Notes: generated by a model not told the origin, from the letters alone. A DNA stretch of 64,000 bases from Rhodococcus sp. ABRD24 (GCF_004328705.1 NZ_CP035319.1:992001-1056000), one strand, 5' to 3'. Shown: positions 37,005 through 45,660, numbered from the stretch's first letter. A program made the numbers and translations.

Positions 37005-37829
37005 ATGGTCAACATCGTCGTCACGGGCGCCGCCTCCGGCATCGGCGCCGCCACGCTCGACCGCCTGCGCACGTCCGGTCACGACGCGATCGGCGTCGAT
37101 CTTGCCGGCACGGACATCACTGCCGATCTTGCGAGCATCGAAGGTCGCCAGGATGCCGTTGCCGCGGTGCTGGACTCCACCTCCGGCCTCGTGCACGGCG
37201 TCGTGTGCTGCGCGGGCCTGGGCCCATTGTCCTCGCATTCGGGCGGGAAACTGGTGGCGGTCAACTACTTCGGCGCCGTCAACTTCCTCGACGGCCTGCG
37301 GCCCGCACTGGCTCGCGCGGGACAGGCGTACGCGGTCGCGATCTCGTCGAGTAGCACCAGCACCCAGCCCGGAATCCCCGAGAAACTGGTCGCGGCCTGC
37401 CTCGCGGGCGACGAGTCCGCCGCGGTGGCACTCGGCGATACCGTCGGTGCCATTCCCGCATATCCGGCGTCGAAGCTGGCGCTGGCTCACTGGGTGCGGC
37501 GCAGCGCGGTCACAGCGGACTGGATCGGGGCGGGCATCCGGCTCAACGCCATCGCGCCCGGAATGATCGACACGCCGATGACATCGGGGCCCGACCTCGA
37601 TCCGGGCCTCGCGAAAGCCCTGGACTTCTACCCGGTGCCCCTCGGACGGCGGGGCCGGCCAGACGAGATCGCGGCACTCATCGAGTTCCTGACCGGCGAC
37701 ACAGCATCACTGCTGTGCGGCAGTGTCCTGTTCGCCGATGGCGGCACCGACGCCCTGCTGCGTCAGACCGATTGGCCCTCGATCTGGGAGCCGACCCCGG
37801 AGGACCTCACCCGGCACTTCGCGGGCTGA
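37005..37829 (+). CDS. short-chain dehydrogenase/reductase (hydroxysteroid dehydrogenase-like)
   Basis: 274 residues. NAD(P)-binding TGAASGIG near the N-terminus, catalytic Ser in ISSSS, and the YPASK active site (Tyr-x-x-x-Lys). The segments CAGLGPLSSHSGG, VNYFGAVNFLDGL and APGMIDTPM fit the 3-alpha-hydroxysteroid dehydrogenase-like SDR group. The steroid link is an inference, though Rhodococcus often degrades steroids. ATG 37005 is used; an in-frame ATG at 36966 would add 13 residues. Not part of the mycobacterial order, so it is an insertion between the Rv3212 and Rv3213c homologs. Confidence 0.82.
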   Translation: MVNIVVTGAASGIGAATLDRLRTSGHDAIGVDLAGTDITADLASIEGRQDAVAAVLDSTSGLVHGVVCCAGLGPLSSHSGGKLVAVNYFGAVNFLDGLRPALARAGQAYAVAISSSSTSTQPGIPEKLVAACLAGDESAAVALGDTVGAIPAYPASKLALAHWVRRSAVTADWIGAGIRLNAIAPGMIDTPMTSGPDLDPGLAKALDFYPVPLGRRGRPDEIAALIEFLTGDTASLLCGSVLFADGGTDALLRQTDWPSIWEPTPEDLTRHFAG

Positions 37830-37839
37830 GCCACGAAGG

Positions 37840-38643
37840 TCACGCTGTTCCCTCGAACGACGAGAAGGTGACCAGTTCCGCGCCGGACGACCAGTAGGCC
37901 GAGAGATGTTGTGCCAGTTCGCGATATGCCTCAGCACCCTTGTTCTTCCGGCCGGAGAGCACCGTCGATCCCGACGCCGAGGCCTCCGCAAATCGCACTG
38001 TCCGCGGAATCGGCGGCGCGAGCACCGGAAGGTCGTAGCGGTCGGAGACATCGGAGAGTACGTCCCGGCTGTGCGTGGTACGAGCGTCGTACAACGTCGG
38101 CAACGCACCGAGGAGCACCAGGTCCGGGTTGGTGATCTGCTGCACCTCGGAGACCGTCCGCAGCAACTGCCCGACGCCGCGGTGCGCGAGTGTCTCGCAC
38201 TGCAGCGGCACCAGCACCGACTGCGCAGCGGTCAGTCCATTGAGGGTGAGCACGCCCAACGACGGTGGGCAGTCGATGACGATCACGTCGAAGTCGTCGT
38301 GCAACGGGGCCAGCGCCCGCTTGAGAGCGAACTCCCGTCCAGGACGCATCAACAGCAGCGCCTCCGCGCCGGCCAGATCGATGGTCGCCGGCAGCAGCAT
38401 CACCCCGTCGTCGGTTTCGAGGAGCACGTCCTTCGCCTCGATCTCTCCCGTGAGTACCTCGTGCAGGGACGCCTCGAGCCGGTCGGGGTTGTGCCCCAAC
38501 GAGAATGTCAGACACCCCTGCGGATCGAGGTCCACCACCAGCACGCGCCGGCCCAGACCCGCGAGGGCCGCTCCCAGCGAAGCCACCGTCGTGGTCTTGG
38601 CCACCCCACCCTTTTGATTCGCCACAGCCAGTACCGTCGTCAC
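37840..38643 (-). CDS. ParA/Soj-family ATPase (Rv3213c homolog)
   Basis: 267 residues from GTG 38643. Deviant Walker A KGGVAKTTT, then VVDLDPQG, VIDCPPSLGVLTLNGL and VPLQCETLAHRG, all standard for ParA ATPases. There is no parB next to it; the chromosomal parAB lies near oriC in this group, so this orphan may position another cargo. GALPTLYDARTTHSRDVL and PRTVRFAEASASG match the mycobacterial orphan. An ATG at 38700 is in frame but the extension is poorly conserved. It is divergent from the phosphatase gene. Confidence 0.88.
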   Translation of the reverse strand: MTTVLAVANQKGGVAKTTTVASLGAALAGLGRRVLVVDLDPQGCLTFSLGHNPDRLEASLHEVLTGEIEAKDVLLETDDGVMLLPATIDLAGAEALLLMRPGREFALKRALAPLHDDFDVIVIDCPPSLGVLTLNGLTAAQSVLVPLQCETLAHRGVGQLLRTVSEVQQITNPDLVLLGALPTLYDARTTHSRDVLSDVSDRYDLPVLAPPIPRTVRFAEASASGSTVLSGRKNKGAEAYRELAQHLSAYWSSGAELVTFSSFEGTA

Positions 38644-38709
38644 GGCCTCGATCCTTGCGCACTCGAGGCCCGAGCGCGAGGGTTCGGGCACACCCGGCAT
38701 GATTGATCC

Positions 38710-39312
38710 ATGACCTCACCCGACCGCCGCCTCGTCCTGATGCGACACGGAGAGACAGAGTGGGCACTGCTCGGCCGTCACACCAGCACGACTGAGATTC
38801 CACTCACTGCCCGCGGCGAGGTACAGGCGCGCCAGGCGGGCGCACAACTGGCCGAGTTGAAGCTGCGCGATCCGCTGGTAGTCACCAGTCCGCGACGCCG
38901 GGCCCACCTCACCGCCGACCTCGCGGGCCTGACGGAGGACCGCCGCTGGGATGCCCTCACGGAGTGGAACTACGGCGAGTTCGAGGGGCTGACCACACCG
39001 GAGATCCGCGAACAGGTTCCGAACTGGACTGTCTGGACCCACCACTGTCCCGGCGGCGAGACGCACGAGCAGGTCGCCGCGCGCGCCGACCTGGTGGTGC
39101 ACACATCCGAGGCAGCACTCGCCGACCGGGACGTGGTGCTGGTGGGGCACGGCCACTTCTTCCGCGCGGTGATCGCGCGGTGGATCGGTCTGCCAACGTC
39201 CGAGGGACGGCGGTTCGCCCTCTATCCCGCCGCACACACAGTGCTCGGATACGAACACGGTTCGCGGATGGTGCTCACCCACAACGTGACACCACAGGAG
39301 GGACTGCGGTGA
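38710..39312 (+). CDS. histidine acid phosphatase, Rv3214 (Gpm2) type
   Basis: 200 residues of the phosphoglycerate mutase-like superfamily. The phosphohistidine motif is LMRHGETEW near residue 10; the second His is in VGHGHFFRAV near 145; SPRRRAHLTA holds the second Arg. M. tuberculosis Rv3214, long called gpm2, was shown to be an acid phosphatase, so mutase activity should not be assumed. The stop overlaps the GTG of the next gene. Confidence 0.87.
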   Translation: MTSPDRRLVLMRHGETEWALLGRHTSTTEIPLTARGEVQARQAGAQLAELKLRDPLVVTSPRRRAHLTADLAGLTEDRRWDALTEWNYGEFEGLTTPEIREQVPNWTVWTHHCPGGETHEQVAARADLVVHTSEAALADRDVVLVGHGHFFRAVIARWIGLPTSEGRRFALYPAAHTVLGYEHGSRMVLTHNVTPQEGLR

Positions 39313-39860
39313 CACCCGGACAGCAGAACTTCGGCCCAGCGGCCGGACGCGCACATTCCGTGGCGGTGATCCGGCGCGCCACCCCCGACGACGTCGCCGC
39401 GATCACCGGCCTGATCTACGAGCTCGCCGAGTACGAGAAGGCCCGCCACGAATGCACGGTCGTGCCCGATCAGATCGAGACCGCGCTGTTCGGTCCTGAA
39501 CCGGCCGCCTTCGCGCACGTCGTGGAGGTGGTGACCCCGGGGAACCGGAGGCCGGTGATCGTGGGGACGGCGCTGTGGTTCCGGAACTTCTCGACGTGGG
39601 ACGGTGTCCACGGGATCTACCTCGAGGACCTGTACGTCACACCCGAACATCGCGGATCGGGGTACGGCACAGCGCTGCTCGCGACCCTGGCCGAGGAGTG
39701 CATCGCGAAGGGCTACACCCGCCTGGCCTGGTCCGTCCTGAAGTGGAACACCCCGTCGATCGGATTTTACGAGTCCCTGGGTGCCGTCGCTCAGGACGAG
39801 TGGACCGCATACCGCCTCAGCGGCGACGCGCTGGCCGCACTGGCGACCCAGGCTCGGTAA
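39309..39860 (+). CDS. GNAT-family N-acetyltransferase
   Basis: 183 residues from GTG 39309, overlapping the phosphatase stop by four bases (GTGA), so translation is coupled. The GNAT fold is clear from YLEDLYVTPEHRGSGYGTAL, the acetyl-CoA loop R-G-x-G-x-G, and LAWSVLKWNTPSIGFYESLG. It resembles diamine/thialysine-type acetyltransferases. In M. tuberculosis entC separates the two homologs; here it is absent. Confidence 0.87.
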   Translation: MTPGQQNFGPAAGRAHSVAVIRRATPDDVAAITGLIYELAEYEKARHECTVVPDQIETALFGPEPAAFAHVVEVVTPGNRRPVIVGTALWFRNFSTWDGVHGIYLEDLYVTPEHRGSGYGTALLATLAEECIAKGYTRLAWSVLKWNTPSIGFYESLGAVAQDEWTAYRLSGDALAALATQAR

Positions 39861-39869
39861 CGGCTGGGC

Positions 39870-40286
39870 CTAGTCCTCGTCGGGGGCGCCGTAGCCCTCG
39901 GCCATCCACCGCGACGTGCTACCCGCGAACAGCAGCACCAGGGCAGTGAGCACCACCGCGCCCAGCAGGATGCCCCAGACCACCCGGTGCGAGGTCAGCA
40001 CATACCACGTGACCGGCAGCAACAGCAGCTGGGTGAGAAGGCCGATCGTGCGTCCCCAGCGATGACCGAGGAGCAGACCGATACCCGCCGCCAGGACGGC
40101 CCCACCGAGAATCGCGAACCATGCAGCGGTGCCGTACCCATTGGTCATGCTCTGGTCATGGCCGAGCAAGCCACGCATCACCAGAACGATCGCGATACCC
40201 ACCGCAATGGCACCCTCGAGGGCAACCAGCGCTCCGGCCCCACGGACCGTACTGGGAGTCTGGACAGATTCAGGCGGGTTCGACAC
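39870..40286 (-). CDS. conserved small membrane protein (Rv3217c homolog)
   Basis: 138 residues with four predicted membrane helices: LVALEGAIAVGIAIVLVM, AAWFAILGGAVLAAGIGLLL, TIGLLTQLLLLPVTWYVL and VWGILLGAVVLTALVLLF. Start GTG 40286. Function unknown. It converges with the acetyltransferase gene and is divergent from the lipid kinase gene, as in mycobacteria. Confidence 0.78.
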   Translation of the reverse strand: MSNPPESVQTPSTVRGAGALVALEGAIAVGIAIVLVMRGLLGHDQSMTNGYGTAAWFAILGGAVLAAGIGLLLGHRWGRTIGLLTQLLLLPVTWYVLTSHRVVWGILLGAVVLTALVLLFAGSTSRWMAEGYGAPDED

Positions 40287-40332
40287 GCAGCCAGCCTAGA
40301 TCACGGCCGGGACCCGGCTAGGCTGATGCCCC

Positions 40333-41289
40333 GTGCGTGCGCTGCTGATCGTCAATCCCAACGCCACCTCGACCACGCCTGCGGGCCGCGACCTCCTCGC
40401 GCACGCGCTGTCGAGCCGGGTACGGCTGACCGTCGTCCACACCACGCACCGCGGACACGCTGCCGAACTCGCCGCGAAGGCTCGCACCGACGGCATCGCA
40501 CTGATCATCGTTCACGGCGGCGACGGCACCGTGAACGAGGTGATCAACGGCCTTCTCGGTGCACCGCACCCCAAGACGATGCGCTCGGTGCCGATCGGTC
40601 CCATCCCGCTGATCGCTGTCGTCCCCGGTGGCTCCGCGAACGTGTTCGCACGCTCGCTCGGTATTGCCGCCGACCCGGTCGATGCCACCAACCAGCTGAT
40701 CGACCTCCTCGGGCGCCGGACCCGCCGCACCATCGGTCTGGGCCATTGCGACAACCGCTGGTTCACGTTCAACGCCGGCATGGGACTCGATGCGCAGGTG
40801 TGCGAGGCCGTGGACGCCGGTCGCACCAACGGTGAGGCCGTCACGCCGGGCCGCTACGTCCGGCACGCGATCCGCGCCTTCTTCCGCAGCAAGCGCGCCG
40901 AACCGACCCTGACCGTCGAGGTGCCCGATCACGACCCGATAGACGGGGTCCACTACGCGTTCGTGTCCAACTCGACGCCGTGGACCTATCTGAACAAGCG
41001 GGAGGTGCACACGAACCCGGGCACGACGTTCGACACCGGGCTCGGCCTGTTCGCAATGCGGACGACCGGCGTCTTTGCCAGTCTTCGCGTCGTTCGTCAA
41101 CTACTTTCGGCAGGATTGTCACCTAAATCACGCGCATTGATTCGATTCGACGATGTAGCTCGAATCCGTATCCACGCGAGCGCCCCGATCGGTCTTCAAA
41201 TGGACGGGGACTATATCGGGATGCGGACCGACGTCACATTCGTTTCGGTACCCGAAGCACTCGAGGTCGTAGCCCCCACCCGACCTTGA
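40333..41289 (+). CDS. diacylglycerol kinase-family lipid kinase (Rv3218 homolog)
   Basis: 318 residues from GTG 40333. The DAGK catalytic signature is IVHGGDGTVNEVINGLL, preceded by VNPNATST; the second lobe has VVPGGSANVFARSLG and NAGMGLDAQVCEAV. Such enzymes phosphorylate diacylglycerol or related lipids using ATP. The last 60 codons are noticeably less GC-rich than the rest (from about 41090), an odd local change. About 280 bases separate it from whiB1. Confidence 0.87.
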   Translation: MRALLIVNPNATSTTPAGRDLLAHALSSRVRLTVVHTTHRGHAAELAAKARTDGIALIIVHGGDGTVNEVINGLLGAPHPKTMRSVPIGPIPLIAVVPGGSANVFARSLGIAADPVDATNQLIDLLGRRTRRTIGLGHCDNRWFTFNAGMGLDAQVCEAVDAGRTNGEAVTPGRYVRHAIRAFFRSKRAEPTLTVEVPDHDPIDGVHYAFVSNSTPWTYLNKREVHTNPGTTFDTGLGLFAMRTTGVFASLRVVRQLLSAGLSPKSRALIRFDDVARIRIHASAPIGLQMDGDYIGMRTDVTFVSVPEALEVVAPTRP

Positions 41290-41467
41290 TCTAACGTCGG
41301 ATTGGGAGCCCGAGCTACCTGTCGCCGACCGATACAAGACCGAAATGCCCACATGGGGTGCGCATCGCCGCAGGTGGGTGTACAAAGGAACGCAGTGCTG
41401 CATAGGCGAGCCTAACCGAGTGAGCTTCCCCACGGTGCAGCCGATTCCTATTGACTTCCCTCTCGTT

Positions 41468-41483
41468 CGTGAAAGCATTCACA
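41468..41483 (+). promoter_or_regulatory. CRP-type binding site upstream of whiB1
   Basis: CGTGAAAGCATTCACA matches the TGTGA-N6-TCACA consensus with one mismatch. It lies about 88 bases before the whiB1 start. In M. tuberculosis whiB1 is known to be controlled by the cAMP receptor protein Rv3676, so a CRP site here is expected. A TTGACT just upstream (about 41452) may be a -35. Confidence 0.65.
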
Positions 41484-41570
41484 AGTAACAGTGCTGAAAC
41501 AACCAAGTAAGCACCCATGAACTAGTGAATACAAAACGGTGCACGGCGCACCCAGTTAAGGAGTAGAAGG

Positions 41571-41825
41571 ATGGACTGGCGCCACAAGGCAATCTGTCGC
41601 GACGAGGACCCCGAGCTGTTCTTCCCAGTGGGAAACAGCGGTCCGGCCCTCGCTCAGATCGCTGATGCCAAGGTGGTGTGCAACCGGTGCTCCGTAACTG
41701 CGGAGTGCCTGTCGTGGGCCCTCGAATCCGGCCAGGACGCCGGCGTCTGGGGCGGCATGAGCGAGGACGAACGTCGCGCACTCAAGCGCCGCAACGCCCG
41801 CACCCGCGCACGCACCGCAGTCTGA
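41571..41825 (+). CDS. whiB1: WhiB1 [4Fe-4S] transcriptional regulator
   Basis: 84 residues, the usual length. The four cluster Cys residues are Cys 9, 37, 40 and 46 in the Wbl pattern C..CxxCxxxxxC, followed by the turn GVWGGM and a basic tail RRALKRRNARTRAR. WhiB1 binds an NO-sensitive cluster and the primary sigma factor, and is essential in mycobacteria. ATG 41571 follows AAGGAG and AAGG. A strong terminator lies 15 bases after the stop. Confidence 0.95.
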   Translation: MDWRHKAICRDEDPELFFPVGNSGPALAQIADAKVVCNRCSVTAECLSWALESGQDAGVWGGMSEDERRALKRRNARTRARTAV

Positions 41826-41839
41826 TTCTCCAGACCGAC

Positions 41840-41876
41840 ACGTGAGGCCCGGCACCGACGGTGCCGGGCCTCACGT
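41840..41876 (+). terminator. terminator after whiB1
   Basis: Perfect stem ACGTGAGGCCCGGCACC / GGTGCCGGGCCTCACGT with a 3-base loop. It has no long T run, as usual in actinobacteria, and lies between the converging whiB1 and pdtaS genes. Confidence 0.85.
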
Positions 41877-41934
41877 GTATCGTGCCGGTCCTCACCTGCA
41901 TCCCGGAGGCCGCCGGGTCAGGCTCAGGCCCGTT

Positions 41935-43440
41935 TCACAGCCGCGGCGATCGCCGACCGAGCGGGACCCTGAGCACAGCGTCGGTTCCACCGTCCGGTGA
42001 CGGGTGCAGACCGAGCGATCCGCCGAGTTCCGCACCCACCAGCGTCCGCACGATCTGCAACCCGAGCCGATCGGAGCGTTCCAGGCTGAACCCTTCCGGC
42101 AGACCGCGCCCGTCGTCGTGGATGACAACGTCGAGCCAGCGCGCCGAGCGATCCGCACGCAGGTACACCGTGCCGGGCTCCCCGGGCTCGAAGCCGTGCT
42201 CGATCGCGTTCTGCACCAATTCGGTCAGCACCATCACCAGCGGTGTCGCGCGTTCGGCAGAGAAGACACCGAGACTGCCCACGCGCTGAATCTTGATCGG
42301 CAGGTTGACGGAGGCCACGTCCGCCAGGATCGGCACGAGGCGGTCCACTACCTCGTCGAGGTCGACCTCCTCGTCCACCGACATCGAGAGTGTCTCGTGC
42401 ACGAGCGCGATCGACGTCACGCGCCGCACCGATTCACTCAGCGCCTGCCGCGCCTCCTCGTTCTCCGTCCTGCGCGCCTGCAGACGCAGCAGAGCCGCAA
42501 CCGTCTGGAGGTTGTTCTTCACCCGGTGATGGATCTCCCGGATGGTGGCGTCCTTGCTCAGGAGCGCGCGGTCCCGACGCTTGACCTCGGTAACGTCACG
42601 AATCACCACCGCGGCGCCGACGATCTTGCCGTGTGGCTTGAGAACCAGCGCGCGCAGCAGCACGATCGCGCCACGCGCCTCGATCTCCATCCGATGACCG
42701 AGCCGGCCGGAGAGGGTTCCGCTGATGTAGTCGGCAACCTCCTGCGACTCGAACGGATCGGTGATCAGCGACCGGGTGGTGGACGCCAGGTCCTGACCGG
42801 ACAGGTCGGTATTCAAACCCATCCGGTGGTATGCAGACAGTGCATTGGGACTCGCATAGACAACGCGGCCATCCGGATCGAGGCGGATGAATCCGTCACC
42901 CGCACGCGGGCTGGAGTTGGTGTCCGAACGCGATACCGGATTGGGGAACGTACCCTCGCTGATCATCTGGCACAGGTCGGCCGCGCAGTCCAGGTACGCG
43001 ATCTCGAGGGGGCTCTGGGCGCGCTGCTGCGCCAGATTGGTGTCGCGGCTCAAAACCGCGATGACCTCGCCGTCGCAGCGCACCGGGACCGCCTCGCGCC
43101 GCAACGGAGTCCCACCTCGCCACGAGTCGTCCACCTCGGTGACGATCTCGCCCTCGACGAAAGCCCGCAGCACCTGCGGATGCTCGGACTCGGAGACCAC
43201 CGACCCCACCGCGTCGTCCGGGAATGCAGTCGACGCCGTGGTCGGCCGGCACTGAGCCACACACACGACCGAGCCCGGTTCGTCGCGATCGCCGTGACCC
43301 TCGGTCGCCACCCATAGCAGGACGTCGGCGAAGGACAGATCCGCGAGTAGCTGCCATTCGCCCACCACCTGCTGCAGGTGATCGACCGCGCTTCCGGGGA
43401 GGTCGGTGTGCTCGGCGAGCAGGTCACTCAGTGTCGACAT
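41935..43440 (-). CDS. pdtaS: PdtaS-type sensor histidine kinase (GAF-PAS-HisKA_2-HATPase)
   Basis: 501 residues, no membrane segment. Order: GAF-like domain (about 1-160), PAS domain (about 180-285: GFIRLDPDGRVVYASPNALSAY), HisKA_2 phosphoacceptor IREIHHRVKNNLQTVAALLR with His at 304/305, then HATPase (LVMVLTELVQNAIEHGFEP, DDGRGLPEG). In mycobacteria PdtaS phosphorylates the ANTAR-domain RNA-binding regulator PdtaR, which is encoded elsewhere. The Cys pair of the mycobacterial GAF zinc/NO-sensing region may be represented by VVCVAQC. Start ATG 43440; followed upstream by the biotinylated protein gene. Confidence 0.92.
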   Translation of the reverse strand: MSTLSDLLAEHTDLPGSAVDHLQQVVGEWQLLADLSFADVLLWVATEGHGDRDEPGSVVCVAQCRPTTASTAFPDDAVGSVVSESEHPQVLRAFVEGEIVTEVDDSWRGGTPLRREAVPVRCDGEVIAVLSRDTNLAQQRAQSPLEIAYLDCAADLCQMISEGTFPNPVSRSDTNSSPRAGDGFIRLDPDGRVVYASPNALSAYHRMGLNTDLSGQDLASTTRSLITDPFESQEVADYISGTLSGRLGHRMEIEARGAIVLLRALVLKPHGKIVGAAVVIRDVTEVKRRDRALLSKDATIREIHHRVKNNLQTVAALLRLQARRTENEEARQALSESVRRVTSIALVHETLSMSVDEEVDLDEVVDRLVPILADVASVNLPIKIQRVGSLGVFSAERATPLVMVLTELVQNAIEHGFEPGEPGTVYLRADRSARWLDVVIHDDGRGLPEGFSLERSDRLGLQIVRTLVGAELGGSLGLHPSPDGGTDAVLRVPLGRRSPRL

Positions 43441-43468
43441 GTGCCAGGCTCCGGATCGACTCGCGAAA

Positions 43469-43684
43469 TCAGCTGATAGTGGCGATCAGGTCGCCCTGCT
43501 GAATGACATCGCCGACCGTGACATCGACCGACGTGACCTTGCCCGCCACCTCGGCCAGGACGGGGATTTCCATCTTCATGGACTCGAGGATCACCAGGGT
43601 ATCCCCCTCGTTCACCTCTGCACCTTCGGTGACAACTACCTGGTAGACGGTCGAAACCATCTCGGCGCGCACATCTTCTGCCAT
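43469..43684 (-). CDS. biotinylated protein TB7.3 (biotin carboxyl carrier-like)
   Basis: 71 residues from ATG 43684, the same length as mycobacterial TB7.3. The biotin attachment motif is ESMKME with Lys 37. The whole protein is a single lipoyl/biotinyl barrel. It sits 28 bases before pdtaS on the same strand. Partner carboxylase unknown. Confidence 0.92.
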   Translation of the reverse strand: MAEDVRAEMVSTVYQVVVTEGAEVNEGDTLVILESMKMEIPVLAEVAGKVTSVDVTVGDVIQQGDLIATIS

Positions 43685-43793
43685 CGAGCACCTCACTCTT
43701 CCCGGACGGTCGCGGACCAGCCAATGGAACCACACCCGACCACACGTGAAACACTAGGATGGACTCGACTTCGGAACAGAAAAGGAGCTACTC

Positions 43794-43868
43794 ATGGGTA
43801 AGCGTGGTCGTAAGAAGCGCAGCCGCAAGGGCAACGCCGCCAACCACGGCAAGCGTCCCAACGCCTGA
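43794..43868 (+). CDS. ribosomal protein bL37 (24-residue, actinobacterial)
   Basis: A 24-residue very basic ORF: MGKRGRKKRSRKGNAAN followed by HGKRPNA. AAAGGAG sits six bases before the ATG. It matches the small 50S protein bL37 found in mycobacterial ribosome structures, which is usually missed by annotation because of its size. It is divergent from the TB7.3 gene and is followed at once by a strong terminator, so it is a single-gene unit. Confidence 0.85.
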   Translation: MGKRGRKKRSRKGNAANHGKRPNA

Positions 43869-43883
43869 GACGCGCACTGACCT

Positions 43884-43923
43884 GATCAGGGGCCCGCAAG
43901 CATCCGCTTGCGGGCCCCTGATC
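43884..43923 (+). terminator. terminator after bL37 gene
   Basis: Perfect 18-base stem GATCAGGGGCCCGCAAGC / GCTTGCGGGCCCCTGATC with a 4-base loop, fifteen bases after the bL37 stop. Confidence 0.9.
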
Positions 43924-43983
43924 TCGCTTCCAGGCGCGTCGAGTACCCTGGCGCGCCCGATCCCTCCGGGTCAGTCTTCAGGG

Positions 43984-44283
43984 TCAGTCTTCAGGGTCGC
44001 GATCGACGGCGAATTCGGTTTCGGTGAGGATCACCGTGCGCCGAATCTCGACCGACAACCGTTCGCGCAGTCCAGCCGGCGCATGCTCACCACCGCACTT
44101 TCGCCCGATCAGACGCTTGACCTTCTCCTCGATGCCGTAGGACTCGAAGCAGGCTCCGCAATTGTCGAGATGCCGCTGGATCCGCTCCCGCACGTTCTCG
44201 TCACACTCGCTGTCGAGCAGCAACCAGACATCCGCGATCACCGCCGAGCAGTCCAACTGCTCGAACTCGTTGTCCCCGGTCAC
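43984..44283 (-). CDS. rshA: RshA-type zinc anti-sigma factor
   Basis: 99 residues with the ZAS motif [13 protein letters not shown] (His-x3-Cys-x2-Cys), preceded by a conserved Cys near residue 12 and His contexts; KCGG adds another Cys. RshA holds SigH inactive until its thiols are oxidised. GTG 44283 overlaps the sigH stop (GTGA). The DNA around its stop codon is duplicated: CCTGAAGACTGA followed by CCCTGAAGACTGA, so a second stop copy lies just downstream. Confidence 0.92.
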   Translation of the reverse strand: MTGDNEFEQLDCSAVIADVWLLLDSECDENVRERIQRHLDNCGACFESYGIEEKVKRLIGRKCGGEHAPAGLRERLSVEIRRTVILTETEFAVDRDPED

Positions 44284-44948
44284 CGAGTCACCTCCTGCTC
44301 CGCAGCGTCGACTGCGCCATTTCGGTTGAATCCCCGTTCCCGGGCCACATCCGCGAGCAGACCCCGCAACTGCTTCCGTCCGCGGTGCAACCGAGACATC
44401 ACCGTGCCGATGGGTGTACCCATGATCTCCGCAATCTCCTTGTACGGGAAGCCCTCGACGTCCGCGTAGTACACGGCCATCCGGAACTCCTCCGGCAGAG
44501 CCTGCAGCGCAGCCTTGATGTCGTCGTCGGGCAATGCGTCCAGCGCCTCGACCTCGGCCGAACGCAGACCCGTCGACGTGTGTTCGGCGGTCGCCGCGAG
44601 CTGCCAGTCCGTGATCTCGTCGGTCGGGTACTGCGCAGGCTGGCGCTGCTTCTTGCGGTAAGAGTTGATGTAGGTGTTGGTGAGGATCCGATACAGCCAG
44701 GCCTTGAGATTGGTCCCCTCTTTGAAGGAACGAAACGCCGAGTACGCCTTGACGTACGTCTCCTGGACCAGGTCCTCGGCATCCGCCGGATTGCGCGTCA
44801 TGCGCAGCGCAGCGCCGTACAGCTGATCGAGGAGCGGCAGCGCATCGCGCTCGAACCGCTCGATCAGCCGATCGTGAGGCTCCGGTCCGTCACCGGTGAG
44901 GTGGGCCGGGCTCGCGAGGCCGTCTTCGTGGTCGTGATCGCCGCGCAC
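44280..44948 (-). CDS. sigH: ECF sigma factor SigH (oxidative/heat stress)
   Basis: About 222 residues from GTG 44948. Region 2 is [30 protein letters not shown]; the conserved [14 protein letters not shown] follows; region 4 is [30 protein letters not shown]. Very close to mycobacterial SigH (216 residues). AGGGA sits six bases before GTG 44948; ATG 44990 is a possible longer start. The frame continues to 45167, but a SigH-type promoter at 45106-45132 lies inside that extension, so it cannot be coding in the autoregulated message. Forms an operon with rshA. Confidence 0.9.
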   Translation of the reverse strand: MRGDHDHEDGLASPAHLTGDGPEPHDRLIERFERDALPLLDQLYGAALRMTRNPADAEDLVQETYVKAYSAFRSFKEGTNLKAWLYRILTNTYINSYRKKQRQPAQYPTDEITDWQLAATAEHTSTGLRSAEVEALDALPDDDIKAALQALPEEFRMAVYYADVEGFPYKEIAEIMGTPIGTVMSRLHRGRKQLRGLLADVARERGFNRNGAVDAAEQEVTR

Positions 44949-45105
44949 GCTGATCCCTTCGCTTGCCGTAGGGGTCAAGGCTACCGCCATCCCCCGCACG
45001 ACAGCTGGACGACTCGACTCCGCCGCGGTATCCGGACGAGCCCGCTCTGCACACAACACCGGCACCGACCACTCCCTTCGCTGATGCAGCTTCTCGGGTG
45101 AATTC

Positions 45106-45132
45106 AACAGCGCGGGGGCTCCGCGTGTTCCC
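45106..45132 (-). promoter_or_regulatory. SigH/SigR-type autoregulatory promoter
   Basis: On the minus strand GGGAAC and GTT are separated by 18 bases, the spacing of SigR/SigH promoters (GGGAAT-N18-GTT). It points at sigH-rshA and starts transcription near 45098, leaving a leader of about 150 bases. Confidence 0.75.
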
Positions 45133-45165
45133 GACCCGGATCGGGCGGGCTCTAGAGTCGTCATC

Positions 45166-45660
45166 ATGGCTGGAACCTCGACTCCCGCAACAATGCTGCT
45201 CGCCAGGGAGAAGGTGGCCCATCGGATCCACAGCTACGACCACGACGCGCGCGCTGCATCCTTCGGCGATGAGGCGGTGGACTCGCTCGCCGGTCACCTC
45301 GGAGTGGAACCGGCCCAGATCTTCAAAACCCTCGTGATCAAGACGGACTCGGGCAAGCTGGCGGTCGCAGTGTTGCCGGTGCCCTCGAAACTCTCGCTCA
45401 AGTCCGCCGCGGCGGCGGTGGGCGCAAGCAAAGCCGTGATGGCCGAGCAGACCGACGCGGAACGCTCCACCGGCTATGTCCTGGGCGGCATCTCACCGCT
45501 CGGGCAGCGCAAGCGGCTGCCGACGGTGATCGACGCCTCCGCCCTGCACTGGGACCGCATCCTGTGCAGCGCGGGACGCCGCGGCCTCGAGATCGAGGTG
45601 GCTCCGCAGGACTTGGTCCGGCTGTCGGGCGCGGTCGTCGCGGAGCTAGCCGTCGGCTGA
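45166..45660 (+). CDS. YbaK/EbsC-type Cys-tRNA(Pro) deacylase
   Basis: 164 residues of the YbaK family: [22 protein letters not shown] with the key Lys, [35 protein letters not shown], then [16 protein letters not shown]. These enzymes remove cysteine mischarged on tRNA-Pro. ATG 45166. It is divergent from sigH and its start lies beyond the SigH-type promoter, on the other strand. Confidence 0.9.
   Translation: MAGTSTPATMLLAREKVAHRIHSYDHDARAASFGDEAVDSLAGHLGVEPAQIFKTLVIKTDSGKLAVAVLPVPSKLSLKSAAAAVGASKAVMAEQTDAERSTGYVLGGISPLGQRKRLPTVIDASALHWDRILCSAGRRGLEIEVAPQDLVRLSGAVVAELAVG

Noticed and set aside
44949..45167. Long N-terminal extension of SigH
   Set aside because: A SigH-type promoter lies inside it, the mycobacterial protein has about 216 residues, and GTG 44948 has a good ribosome binding site.
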